A stretch of 64,000 nucleotides of DNA from positions 49,571,491 to 49,635,490 of the forward strand of contig OX104130.1 of the NCBI GenBank assembly GCA_944470555.2, written 5' to 3'. Positions 36,321 through 47,475 of the stretch are shown piece after piece (the stretch's first letter is position 1; each line of letters starts with the position of its first letter). The position numbers and the translations under genes are program-made. Below the pieces are notes generated by a model that did not search any database, was not told the DNA's origin, and saw only the letters and a program-made list of their open reading frames with translations. Source of the stretch: Heterobilharzia americana. Lineage: Eukaryota > Platyhelminthes > Trematoda > Strigeidida > Schistosomatidae.

Positions 36321-39115
36321 ACTCGTTGTAAACTTATCAAAAACAATATCTTCCTTCAAAATCCATATAATGGACATTTGCAGACATAGTGAAACACTGA
36401 TTTATATTATTTTCCAACAGTTTCCAAGCTGATTAAATCCAATAAATAACAAACTGCATTAAAAACTCGAAATTTTACACAGTATCACTTTGTATTTAAC
36501 CCACTACTAAGATTTATTTTTCATCATGAATCCAACCCTTTGCTATTGTATCTTTATATCTTTTATTTGTCTTTCCCTTGACCGGATTGATCCAAAAATT
36601 AACTTTTAACCTTCACGCTAAGCCTTCTCTTATGCTAATAGCTAAATGTTGGCATTTGACACCGAATACTTGTCAGTATTTCCACCTCAAATTTGAATGT
36701 CTACCTTTTTTCTGAATTTCCTTTACCTCAACCTTTTGATTTACGGTTAGTCTGAAGCAACTTAACCATAATACAGTCAAAGACCAAGATAAAAGAGTTT
36801 TCAAGAATGGTTTTTGGTACCTTTGATGGGCAATAACATTTGAGTTATCTAAGCTATAAAAAACATTAAATTTAGATTACCTTCCTAACTTCATACTACA
36901 TAAAGGTACAAAAAGAACAATAAACTGTTTTGAGTGGTATGAATTTCGTATTTTTTCTTTCAACCCGACTAAAAGAAGTCCTAATTAGGCCTTAAATTGA
37001 GATCAAATGAATTTTGCAGAAGACATTTGGTAACAAGATGCAGAGTCTTTTGAACATATTATTCGTGAATTTCAGAATTTTTTTACATAGTCTATTGTAT
37101 CTCCTAAATACAAGTTCACGCTTCAGGACTTATGAATTGCAACAGGAAGTGAATTAGTTGATTGCACTGCCCAGGCTCTCACTTGGAAATTTACATCAAC
37201 CCTGTAAGTAGGTGTCGAATAAGATTTTGAATACTTGACTACAGTTGCCTATGTAACGCTCGAAGTATATTGTGGAACCAAGACGTAAGGAAAGCGGAGA
37301 TTTTAGAAAACAGTCCTGGGTAAAAAGGTTTGGTCAGTCGAATAGGTTAGAAAATGTGCTATGTTTTCTAGTCAACCACACACTCAAACGCATTGTACAA
37401 TCTGAATAAGAATTATTCTGTAGGTAAATGAAGGTAACCAGAACAACGTACACCACCGGATAGAATTTCGGATCCTCAATAAAGAAGGAATTAGCAGCAT
37501 GCAACTTTCAATGAAATTTCTTGAAACGGATTACTGCACTGCAAGTGCACTCATATCTTATATTCATCCTGACAGTTATATTGCTTTTAACCCCTCCTTT
37601 TTGATAAGATGACTTTCTTTTTGATTACCGTGACTTTCACCTTGTCTGATATTCCGACGCACTGATATGACGTAAGCCAACTTAAGCTTTTATTAGGTAA
37701 ACCCAGGTTTTCTTTATCTTGACCTATTGACTGACTACCTAACATGTCACAAAGTAATTTACGTATGCAAATTAGTAACTGAACCATAGATAAAACACAA
37801 TTATCAACTTAAATTTAAATAATCTAAATGCATGGTAAACACATTAAGTCGAAAAGTTTGATTAACAGACTGATCTAATGAACTCGTGAATTTTGCATGA
37901 AAAATACATATTACTGTCATTTGCAGTAAGTAGTACAGCACAGACTTTTAAATGTTTGAAGCTGACGCAACATCAATCACCGGAATTGCATTTATGAAAT
38001 GCTCATTGACAAAAGAAACTGACACTAAGTACACAGAGTACCACACTACATTACGACAGAGAATGAAACATGCAAATTTGTTTTAAACTGACATGACATG
38101 AAATGCTGTAAATGCTCTGCAAATAAAAAGGAAATCATCAGTTATGAAGAGATTATGAGTACTGACCACATGTTCTAAAAGTAAATATTTGCGGAGTAAA
38201 GTATGTCGATTAATTTCTTTCTTAAGTACTCCCACTGAAAATCTATGAAAAATATGTAACATAGACAGATCTAGCGGAGGTGTACTATTGAGTAAGAAAA
38301 TATTTTTAACAATCCCAGATTACTGAAGGTCATTTTAAACCTTCAACGAAAATGGAATTATTGGTGCAAGTACTAGAATATATGCCGTACTGATGCAAAG
38401 CAACGACATGAGAGCAAAAAGCATTGTCTTTGTTAGTTTTCTGGCATTCGAATATATATTGTTGTGATTCATGGGAACACTATACACCAGTAAGAAATCC
38501 CTAAAAGTTATGAACACAACATTTGCGACTGACTCTGTAAGATAACATCATATAAATGCATCAGAAATAAAAGCGTAGAAGGTAAAGGTTAGACAACAGA
38601 CATAGGGTTTCCGATGTTCAGTAACTAATAAATAAAAGTGATTTAACCTTAGACCAGGACAGTTAAGTAGGCTTTCAGTGCTAATTTCGAGTAAATCAGT
38701 CAGTGTTCTTTGTATTATTTGCTGAAAGTTTGTTTTTAAACACAAGACCGTTTTACACAATGACAAATATAATGTAAGTCACCAAATAACAGATAACTTT
38801 TGATTAACACTAGGTAAATATTTTCCTGCAAACTGGATGAGCTTCCTTCATCAGTGATCTGCATATGACCTCATGAATAAGTATATTATTAATCCTAAAT
38901 GTTGTCTGTAGTGGAATGTCTGAGAGTGATATATGGTCTGAATGCTCACAAGGATTTTTGGATATCCAAAGTATTTCAAATCGCTTCGCTCTGCTTTCTC
39001 TAGTGTGGCAAGCATGGCTAATATCAATTAATTCCGAAGCTATCCAGGATATTGAATAAGTAACCTTTAGTTCAAATTCATTATTAACCTATCATCTTAT
39101 TTATAACTACAAAAT
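36321..39115. other. No recognisable gene; Wnt upstream region
   Basis: AT-rich, only short frames; any distal Wnt promoter or 5' exon could lie here but I see no defensible signal. Confidence 0.55.
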
Positions 39116-41000
39116 GAATTCATTTCAATCAGAAGAAAGTGGAGCTTGCCGGACACAAGATCACGAAGAGAAGCAGATGCAGGTTCACACTACTCACTAC
39201 CTAGTGCAAGGAACCTAGTTTCAAAATCAAGTTGAAAGCCTTCAAAGACGTTGGTGATAGACCACAGTTCACGTTCAACTCCTAGAACAAAAACTGAACT
39301 GAAGGACGAAACTACAAAGGATAACTTCACGTCGGTCAGACAACAGGAGAAAAAAGGAGACATTAAGCAACATCCCCCAGGAAACCTGTGTGGAATAAAA
39401 CTAGAACTTTTTGAAAGAGATGTGGAAGGAAACCTACATAACAGTGTTACGAAAGAAGAAGAAGCTAGACAAGGGATGGACCTGGTAGAGGAGAGGAAGA
39501 TGGCGAAGCAGAAGATGAACCATTGCAGTTCAGTTCAGTGCAGCAATGAACAGCAAAAAGAGAAGCTGAGCATAAAACACTACACTGGACAAAGAAGTGA
39601 AGAAGAGTGCGCTGAAGGACAAAAGACACTTCTACGACACATTGGCAAATGAAGCAGAACAGGCTGCTGGTAGGAGAGACAGAGTCCTGACACATTATAT
39701 CAAACAACCAGGTTACAGTCTATCTAACAAATATCAACAAAGATGAAGCCGATGAAAGATAGTGAAGGAAAATAAGTCACCATCAAGGTGGAGAAAGAAG
39801 GGGAACAACGGGCTGACCATTTGAAAAACTGTTGAATCGACCACCACCACCGACAACTCGTTCAGAAATACCACCACCAGTCCAACCACAGAACCATCAG
39901 TGAACACATGTCCCCAACATAAGCAGAAGTCGTGTATGCCATAAGGTTGCTGAAATCCGTGAAGGCAGCAGGACCATGTGGAACTTCTCCAGAAGCACTG
40001 AAAACAGATGCAGAGACATCAACAGGGAACATGCTCACACCACACCACTACTGCATAAGGTCAGGAAGGAATGAAGGAAAAGTACATGCTGACTGACTGG
40101 AAAAAGGGCTACCCTGTCAAAATCACGAAGATAAGTGACCTGAGTCTTTTCAAGGACTGGCGCGGAATCATGTTTTATCTCTGTCCACCCAAAGAAAGCA
40201 AAATATTTAGCGCATCATCCTGAAGAGTCAAAAAGATGTACTGTATTCAAAACTACGACCGGACCATGCTGGCTAGATTCAGGAAGAATGAATCATGTGT
40301 GGATCAAATTGCAACGCTACTCTACGCAACATCACGACTAACTGGTGAAATCTAAAGGAAGTAATATCTTCCACCTACCTAGGCAACATCATTTCAACTA
40401 CAGGCAGTGGAACAGATGAGGACGTCAAAGCCAGGATCGGAAAAACAGTATGACACGCTTTCATTAACCTGAAATCAGTGTGGAGATCTACTGCACTCCA
40501 CTCAGCATAAAGCCTGAACAAGATCCCGATTTTCAACACTAATACTAGTGTCACGTCAGTGCTTTTCTGTGATGGTTGAGAGACTTGGTGGTGCGTTACG
40601 AAAAGCATTTCCAGCAAACTACAGGCATACGTCATCAACAGCTCTCATCTACACTCACTCAATACTGAAGATCAGATCAGATGACCAGAATAATAAGAAT
40701 AAGCAACAAGGCACTTTGGGAACGAACCAACGAAGAACCCATCGCCCAACAAATATGCAGAAGAAACTGGATATGGATTGGATTGGGCATATCACGTGCC
40801 AGACCTGGTCATCAAGCGGAACCTAAAGGGGGAACGACGAGTCGGACGTCCGAGGCTAGGGTGACATGGAGGAGATCGTGTGAGGAAGAAATGGAAGCTT
40901 GAGGGCAGTCATGGATCCAGATTGGAAAGACTGCAGAGAAGAGAGTGCAGTGGTGGAGTGATGCTAAAGCCCTACGTTCTACTGGAAACCCAACGGATAA
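39116..41000 (+). mobile_element. RTE-like element with internal deletion of the RT core
   Basis: The first part (39116-40340) is closely related to 17684-18820 of the intronic copy: end of endonuclease, linker, and the CVDQIATL lead-in to RT. It then jumps at about 40340-40370 to the C-terminal tail (YLGNIISTTG, TDEDVKARIG, SVWRST, QQICRRNWIWIG) and ends near 41000. RT motifs A to C (AFDS, GVRQGCLLS, ADD) are absent. Many frameshifts. It is a non-functional remnant, or possibly a copy of a deleted, non-autonomous subfamily. Confidence 0.85.
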
Positions 41001-41784
41001 ATAATTTTAAATAATTACACCAACCACTTCGTCGATATGTAATATGTTTGAAACCAAATTTATATGTTATTCTGGCCTGAGATATTTGTGTAATTGGCAA
41101 ATGGAGATTATCGAAGAGGTATTCATTTAGATCCCACTAGAACACACTTTATTTAAGGAATAAAAAATATGTTTAATCCGGAACGTTTTTCAGGCGTTTT
41201 GGTTGCCTATCAAAAGTGTGAATATACAGTGGCAAAACACCGACTCTTTCAGTTATCTTCATTTTAAAAAATCAAATTACTATTTCTAACGCAACAACCG
41301 TTTCCTTTCTCCAGCTTCTGACATGACACTACGACTGAGAAATATTTAATATGTGAATTTCTCTTTTTAAATGTCTTTTAAATTTAAAAAATGAAGGATG
41401 ATGCTCTCGTCAAGATGCACTTCAAAATACCTTTAATTAATCATTATATGAATATGTGTAAAAATATACTAAAAATATCCAAACAGTATTTCAGCAGACG
41501 TTTCCAAAAATACGTTGAGTAGTCTAGAAGATGAATTCTATTACAAAACTTGCAACAGACATCAGATTTAACCATGTACATTGGTGAACCTACTAGATGA
41601 TAGTTTTATATAAAAATTTTCGTACGAAATGTAAGACCAAAATTGTATAACATTTTTCTCTTTCAGGCAATGATGTAAAGTGGAGAAGATTTACAGCCGA
41701 AGGAGACAAATTTCATCGCAGTAGGAAAACAGCGCTAAAGGAGTATTTTACGAAATACCCACAGTTCATACTATGTTACAGACT

Positions 41785-41985
41785 GAATTACCATAGTGGC
41801 TAGGATTTCGCGATAGAAGGCCTGACGGCTGTGAGTTCGATCTCTAAAGGAGTCTTGAGTGTTCATTGCTGAAGAGTGTCATACTAGGATGAAACCGTGA
41901 TCCCAAGTCTTCAGTGATTTTGCAACTGATGTCAGTCTATGCTGAATTCTGTGCGAAAAGCAATTGACTTCCGAAAAACCCTTAA
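41785..41985 (+). mobile_element. Sm-alpha-like SINE, hammerhead core partly kept
   Basis: B-box-like gtgagttcgatct at 41831-41843, then ctgaaga at 41869 and gaaac at 41891, followed by the SINE tail gatgtcagtctatgctgaatt that also ends the copy near 47.42 kb. The core bases are intact but the stem II and stem III complements are eroded. Its A-box region is poor. Confidence 0.65.
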
Positions 41986-44693
41986 AGTAGGGGAGATGAT
42001 TTTTACGAATTCAGTAATTTATCATTATTTATGAAGAAAACCTGCAATATCATACTATTCAGTTTAATAATCCAGTCCTTAACATGATATTGATTAAGGG
42101 TAATTAATAAACACATCTGCAGCATTCTGTTGCTACTATTTTTAAAGTTGTCGAATACTTCTATGATTGGTGTTATATCCAGTATAAATGTTATCAACAC
42201 TCCAATTTGTATTTTATTTAACTGACCTCATTATATGGCCATTAAATTTTCATTGCATGCGTCGTGAGGACGATTGGCATCCAAAACAGTTAACATGCAG
42301 GACAAAACTAATTCGTTATCGTGTCATTTATTTAGAAACATCCTTTTGGTTTCTTTTAGTGTAAAACCTGTCTAACAATTTGTATACACGGTTAATTTCC
42401 TGAAGACATTATATGCAGGTTTCTGATAAATTTCTGCGGTAGTAAACCCTTGTTCATTCTGGTAGCAGTAGGTTTGTAATGCAGCATTCATCCGACTTTC
42501 GCAGTGGAAATACTACTTACACACAGTTAACAGACATACTTAATGTCAGAATGATATCATGATATCTGGTCATGTTTTCTTGATTTAAGGTGTGCTCGCA
42601 TAAAATTTTTAGCCAAAATATGCAAACATGAATTCTGGACAAAATAAAAAACATATCCCCTTTGAAATATCGATATCAATTCCAACACTGTGCACAGTAT
42701 ACTTGAAATAATAAATATTAGGTTACTGTCAAATCGTGGAAACTACATGCCTACTCACTCAAAGAAAAAACTTTGATTATTATGCTTATGTATCTAAACA
42801 GTATGAGTCAAAGCTTCACATTCAGCGAATAGTCAATCGGAGATAAACATCAGGTTTGAGATGATGGAAAGCTGCGAAAATCACCTTCATTACTTATCTG
42901 CAAGGCACTTTATGTAGTAGCATACCTCGGTTTTCACACATAACAATTTTCAGTTTCATTCACTGTTTAAATTCAATCCACAAATATTTGTTTGCACCCT
43001 ATTGGTTCTGGCATAGCATTACTACATCACTCTGAATTCACTTAGTCTACTTCAAGAACCTCTTAAGAAACTGCAATGATTTGTAACTGTTCAGAATAAC
43101 AAGTGACACATAAATTTGTGATTTCTGATCGGCGGAGTAACAACCCTAATTGCGTAGAGCTGTTCTCATTGACTAACCCTATACCGTGCTACTATGACTA
43201 ATACTATAATTCTACTGATTGTACTTTAGTTACACTGAGTTTATTCTCCCATGATTATATCAAATGTGTATACCAGTATTTAGTTCTGTATGGTTGAGCT
43301 CATCAAAAATGTATAGTGAAACCGTTTTCTTGACGCTCCTTGTGGTCATATTACTGCAATTACAATCCTTGTTCTTTCTGCGTCATTCCGAAGTATTAGT
43401 TCTAGTGAATACTATTTTCTGATAATCAGTTTACAGTTCGTTTCTGAAAAGAGGACGGAAACTGTGAATCATTTTTTTCTTTTTAACTACCTTAAAAATG
43501 AAAAGGGAATGAGGTTCAGCTTATGCAAAACATCTGATGCGTTAGCACAGTGCATTTCAAATAATCTGATCACACACTTGGCTGTCAGTCCTATTTATAT
43601 GAGCTATTACAAAGGGTAAATCCGTCAAAAGAATAATCGGTATGATAGAAGGGAAAGTTATTAGTCTGGAGGTCAATGATATATGTAAGGAAGATATATC
43701 ATATTCGTCTCCTTTGATGTTGAATGTGAGTTATCAAGAAAAGTAGTAGGTAACCAAAACTATTTTTCAGTGTCCAAAAGAACTGTAAACTTCTTATTAT
43801 CTATAGTCTCAACACGAAACTGTTACCAGTTTCAGTGATAAGTTTAGCTATAAACGAAGTTAGAGATCTATTGCCTTCGTCAGTTGGACCACTGAATTTT
43901 GTATACCCGTCATATTCTTTTGAAAACAAATCATCTGTGATTTACGTTTCCTTGTTCTATCAGAAATCATATTCACCTTATGTGAGTTTTATTTAGGTTG
44001 TAACTAGAAGTACATCTTTATTTTCAAAAATAACATTTTTTATCACAACCTCCAACTCAATGAAATACTTTGAATGAAAAACTCTTGACAACTTTCACAT
44101 ATTTACAGTGAATTTCATCTTATCTCAACAAAAACTTTTCAATAAGTTTTGTTGGATGAAAAAGTGATTTAAAAATACTTTTGTTTATCTTCCTAAATTC
44201 ATTTACAACTCCTAAAATGCATACTATTTGAAATGCTTTTAAAAAATTTTTTATCTATCAGTTTTGTCTTCCTTCAAAATATAAACATCCGAAATATTTA
44301 TTAATGGGCATTTCATCTTAAAAGCCCTGTTCATATAATACTACTTCATATTATTTACATTATACCAATCAACTTTTAAAAATGCTGAAAGTACTGCCTG
44401 CATAACTTATCTTTTGACATATTTAGTAAACTTGTCAAATTCTTTATCGATTAAACATATATGCAGACAAAAATGCATTTTAAGATTCAGATGATACTAA
44501 GGAATAAATCAGTTTTAAAAGTCTATAGAAGATAGTTTAATAGTGAAATACAGACAGAGTGAATCTAAGTAATAATTGTTTAGAAAAGTTTTGCTCAATC
44601 GCCTTAAATGTCGAAGATTAAAGTTTGTACAAAATAATATAACATCATATCGAGTAGTTGCCACTAGGTCTGGGTTAAATGTGTTGAGGAAAG

Positions 44694-44858
44694 TGTTGTG
44701 AGCATAAATGCTGTTTAGGGCATTGTTTCCTGATCACACTGAGTATGAGGTAATAGAGATTCTTTCACTTATAACGGCGCGATGAGAGGTAATTTCTCAA
44801 TCTCAGAATACCTAACAGGATATATAACTAAATAAGTACTGGTGTTCCTACCACAACA
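44694..44858. mobile_element. Small element with TGTTGTG...CACAACA ends (solo LTR or MITE)
   Basis: A 165-base segment bounded by tgttgtg and cacaaca, with the inverted similarity extending outward (gaaag / ctttc). Near the right end is tatataactaaataag, which could be a TATA element. A TG...CA boundary would suit a solo LTR, but no direct repeat flanks it. A TIR element is equally possible. Confidence 0.35.
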
Positions 44859-46125
44859 CCTTTCTAAAGAGTTAAGTTGCAGCAAAGTGGAGATTGTGGA
44901 TCACCTTGTCGGTTACTTTCTAAAATGCAACACGTTCCTAAACCACAAACAAATTATGAAAGTTAGGCCCACTGGCTTCAGTATTTGACCCTCAAATACT
45001 AGTTCTCTGGTTCATCTACTTTGACTAGATGGTGTCAGTTGTACGTAAAGATGTAGCAGGTGGAATCGCATTATTTTCCATTTTCATATTGACCATAGTG
45101 TATCGTTTTACAAAACGTTTTAGCTGGAAAACTTGCCATTGAAACTACGTAAAAGATATTATGATCTTGGCTCATGGTTACAGCATTCATGCATAGTGTT
45201 CGCTGTTTATGGTAGAAGTGATATTTACAGAACAAATGATGGGAAAAATGACTCTCAAGCACAACAAATTATTTACAACGATACCCTGCCTCAAGAAAAA
45301 TTGCATGACCTAACAGTCTTGAGAAGTACCATTTGCAAATGACATGACAACTTGACTTATCTCTGTTTTGCACCTAATTTTTCAAGCCATTTAGTTTGCA
45401 GATAGCGCGATTACTTCATAACACCAATTTGCCGTATATGCGTCGCAGTTGAACAACCTTAAATTGGAAATCCGCATCACTTCAATACGTAAATCTCCAA
45501 ACGCATCTATTACGGTTAGTTTACCAGTTAACAGATCTCCACGCTTGTATTAGGATTGAGTTAATATCAAATTACTCTTCTGGATGTTACACGCTAAAGC
45601 ACTGCAACACGATGAATACCATTTCTGAATTGGTAAGACAACATGATTTTATAAATTTCAGTATCTACAAGAAGACAGAGTAAATGATATTTATTTGGGT
45701 TTCTGTATGTAAGTCACCTCACCAAGACTAGTAATTTAAATAACGTGTTGAGACAGCTTCGTTTCACACGTAATTTGTGAGCGACAGAAGAAATTCAACC
45801 ATGAAACCACCCAGAAAATGAGCTGTTTTGTTCCCTCAGAAGTCTGCGATGCACACTCTTCATTCACAGTAAGTAATGATAGATAGGCATCAACAGAAAA
45901 AATTATTTTTAATCCCTCAGTAGTTGAAAAATATTAGAATACGTCAGGTGGAAATCAACATTCTGTCGCCTTCAGGCTAATACTCTGGGATGTATGTTGT
46001 GTTTAAAAAGTAATATACATCACTACACCTGGTCAGATCCCAAAGAACGTGTAATAGGAACATGCCAATAAACACTGCGAGTAATTGAAAACCCTTGTTA
46101 GTTGACAGAAATCATTAACCAATAG

Positions 46126-46392
46126 ATTGGAATAATTACCCTGCGTAAGCTAAATTTTTCTGCGTTCGGCACTGAAGATCTCGGCTTCAAACGAGTGAAA
46201 CAGTTATTTAGTATTTTTATAGGTTTGTTCTTGCTAGCGGCAGCTGCAGATCAGTACGAGTGTTATCTAACTACTGACGCTGCTTTCCAACTAAACAGAA
46301 GTCCAGTAAGCGGAAAAACATTGTTTCGTGCAATTCTTCAAAGAGAATCACAAATGTTTATAAGTAAAACTAAAAGTGTTCATCTACTCTGA
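46126..46392 (+). other. Open frame with signal-peptide-like segment, no ATG
   Basis: The frame is open from 46126 to a stop at 46390-46392. It contains KQLFSIFIGLFLLAAAADQY, a hydrophobic run ending in small residues like a secretory signal with cleavage site. There is no ATG in frame before it, only GTG at 46195. It could be an internal exon, a transposon fragment or chance. I do not recognise the protein. Confidence 0.2.
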
Positions 46393-46854
46393 AATATGAG
46401 AATAAGTTGGAAAAAATAAGAAACGCACCCTGCATTATATAAAGCCTAGGCTTCTGTGCAGTAAAATGGCTACAATTAGAACCCATAAACACGAAATTTA
46501 CCACCAGTAACGAATAGCTTGACCCTGATTCCAGACTATTATATACAAAATCTAGCCTATTCATTCTCACAATGCAGTTACCATGTTATCTTACGTGTGA
46601 ATATTTTACTTCACATGCAGTTAAGATCATACACTGTTTTCTGTATTAAACACCAACCCGCGTGAAAATTTTCTGATTACGCAGCTACTCCCTTGTCACA
46701 GTTACTCAATATTTTTAATGAATATTTCCGACTAGTGTTATCATTGACGTCTATTATTTCAAAACCGGATGGTTACTAATATATTATTCGTATTTCGCAA
46801 AGTTATTAAAAAGTGTATAATGGAATTCTTATAGCCCAATTATTAAACCAATTT

Positions 46855-47210
46855 TCTCACGATATAGCGCAGCCGCCACCTAATGTCATCGTTAAGTAAC
46901 TGTCCTCATGACCATCAGGCTTTGACTCCACCGGTCACGACTTCTCATTGGAACTTCGGGAATACCTCTCGAAGCTAGTCACTAATGAGCACCAGTTCAA
47001 TTGAATTTTTTGAGGGAGTTGAGCCACTGGGTCGGAACCCAGTGGTCCATATTTCCAAATTCAACCGAACTAGTGCTTATCGGTGACTAGCTTCAACGGG
47101 TGATTCCTGAAGTTCCAATGAAACGTCGTGACCAGTAAAACAAACTTGGTGGCCGTGAGGACAGACAATCAACGATAACATTGGGTAATGGTCATGCTAT
47201 GTCGTGAAAA
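46855..47210. repeat. ~355-bp foldback element
   Basis: An imperfect inverted repeat with arms of roughly 165 bases (46855-47023 and 47046-47210). Matching landmarks are tcattggaacttc with rc gaagttccaatga, gaagctagtcac with gtgactagcttc, ggtcacgac with gtcgtgacc, and ctgtcctca with tgaggacag. The centre is a near-perfect short hairpin, ccactgggt-cgga-acccagtgg (47024-47045). The centre resembles the SINE head (gacccagtggctca). No reading frame. Confidence 0.75.
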
Positions 47211-47239
47211 GACAGAAGTTGTAAGTATGGACAGCTGGA

Positions 47240-47475
47240 CTCCGACCCATTGGCTCAATGCAGATATACTGGCCACGTAGCCTCAAGGTCCTGGATTCGA
47301 TCGCTTAGGATGCAGGGTCCTGCGCGCTCACTGCCGAAGAGTCCCAAACCAGGACGAAACAGCTATCTAGCGCCGCAGGTTTCCAATTTTCCTCCAACTG
47401 ATGTCAGTCTATGATGAATTTCAACCTGACAAAAGTGATTTTCATGTCGCCTTAAGTCGATCCTGAGGCTGGAAT
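47240..47475 (+). mobile_element. Sm-alpha-like SINE, best-preserved copy
   Basis: Starts ctccgacccattggctcaat (A-box-like) and has ctggattcgatc (B-box-like, 47291-47302). Then comes ctgccgaagagtcccaaacc / aggacgaaac at 47331-47360, with an intact 4-bp stem II (gtcc/ggac) and GAAA. The core reads CCGAAGA, so the essential U4 position is C, which should abolish cleavage. The tail matches the copy at 41.9 kb. Confidence 0.75.

Larger units (their letters stand above)
41001..46125. other. Intergenic, repeats only
   Basis: Apart from the SINE (41785-41985) and the small element at 44694-44858 I see no features. Confidence 0.55.
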
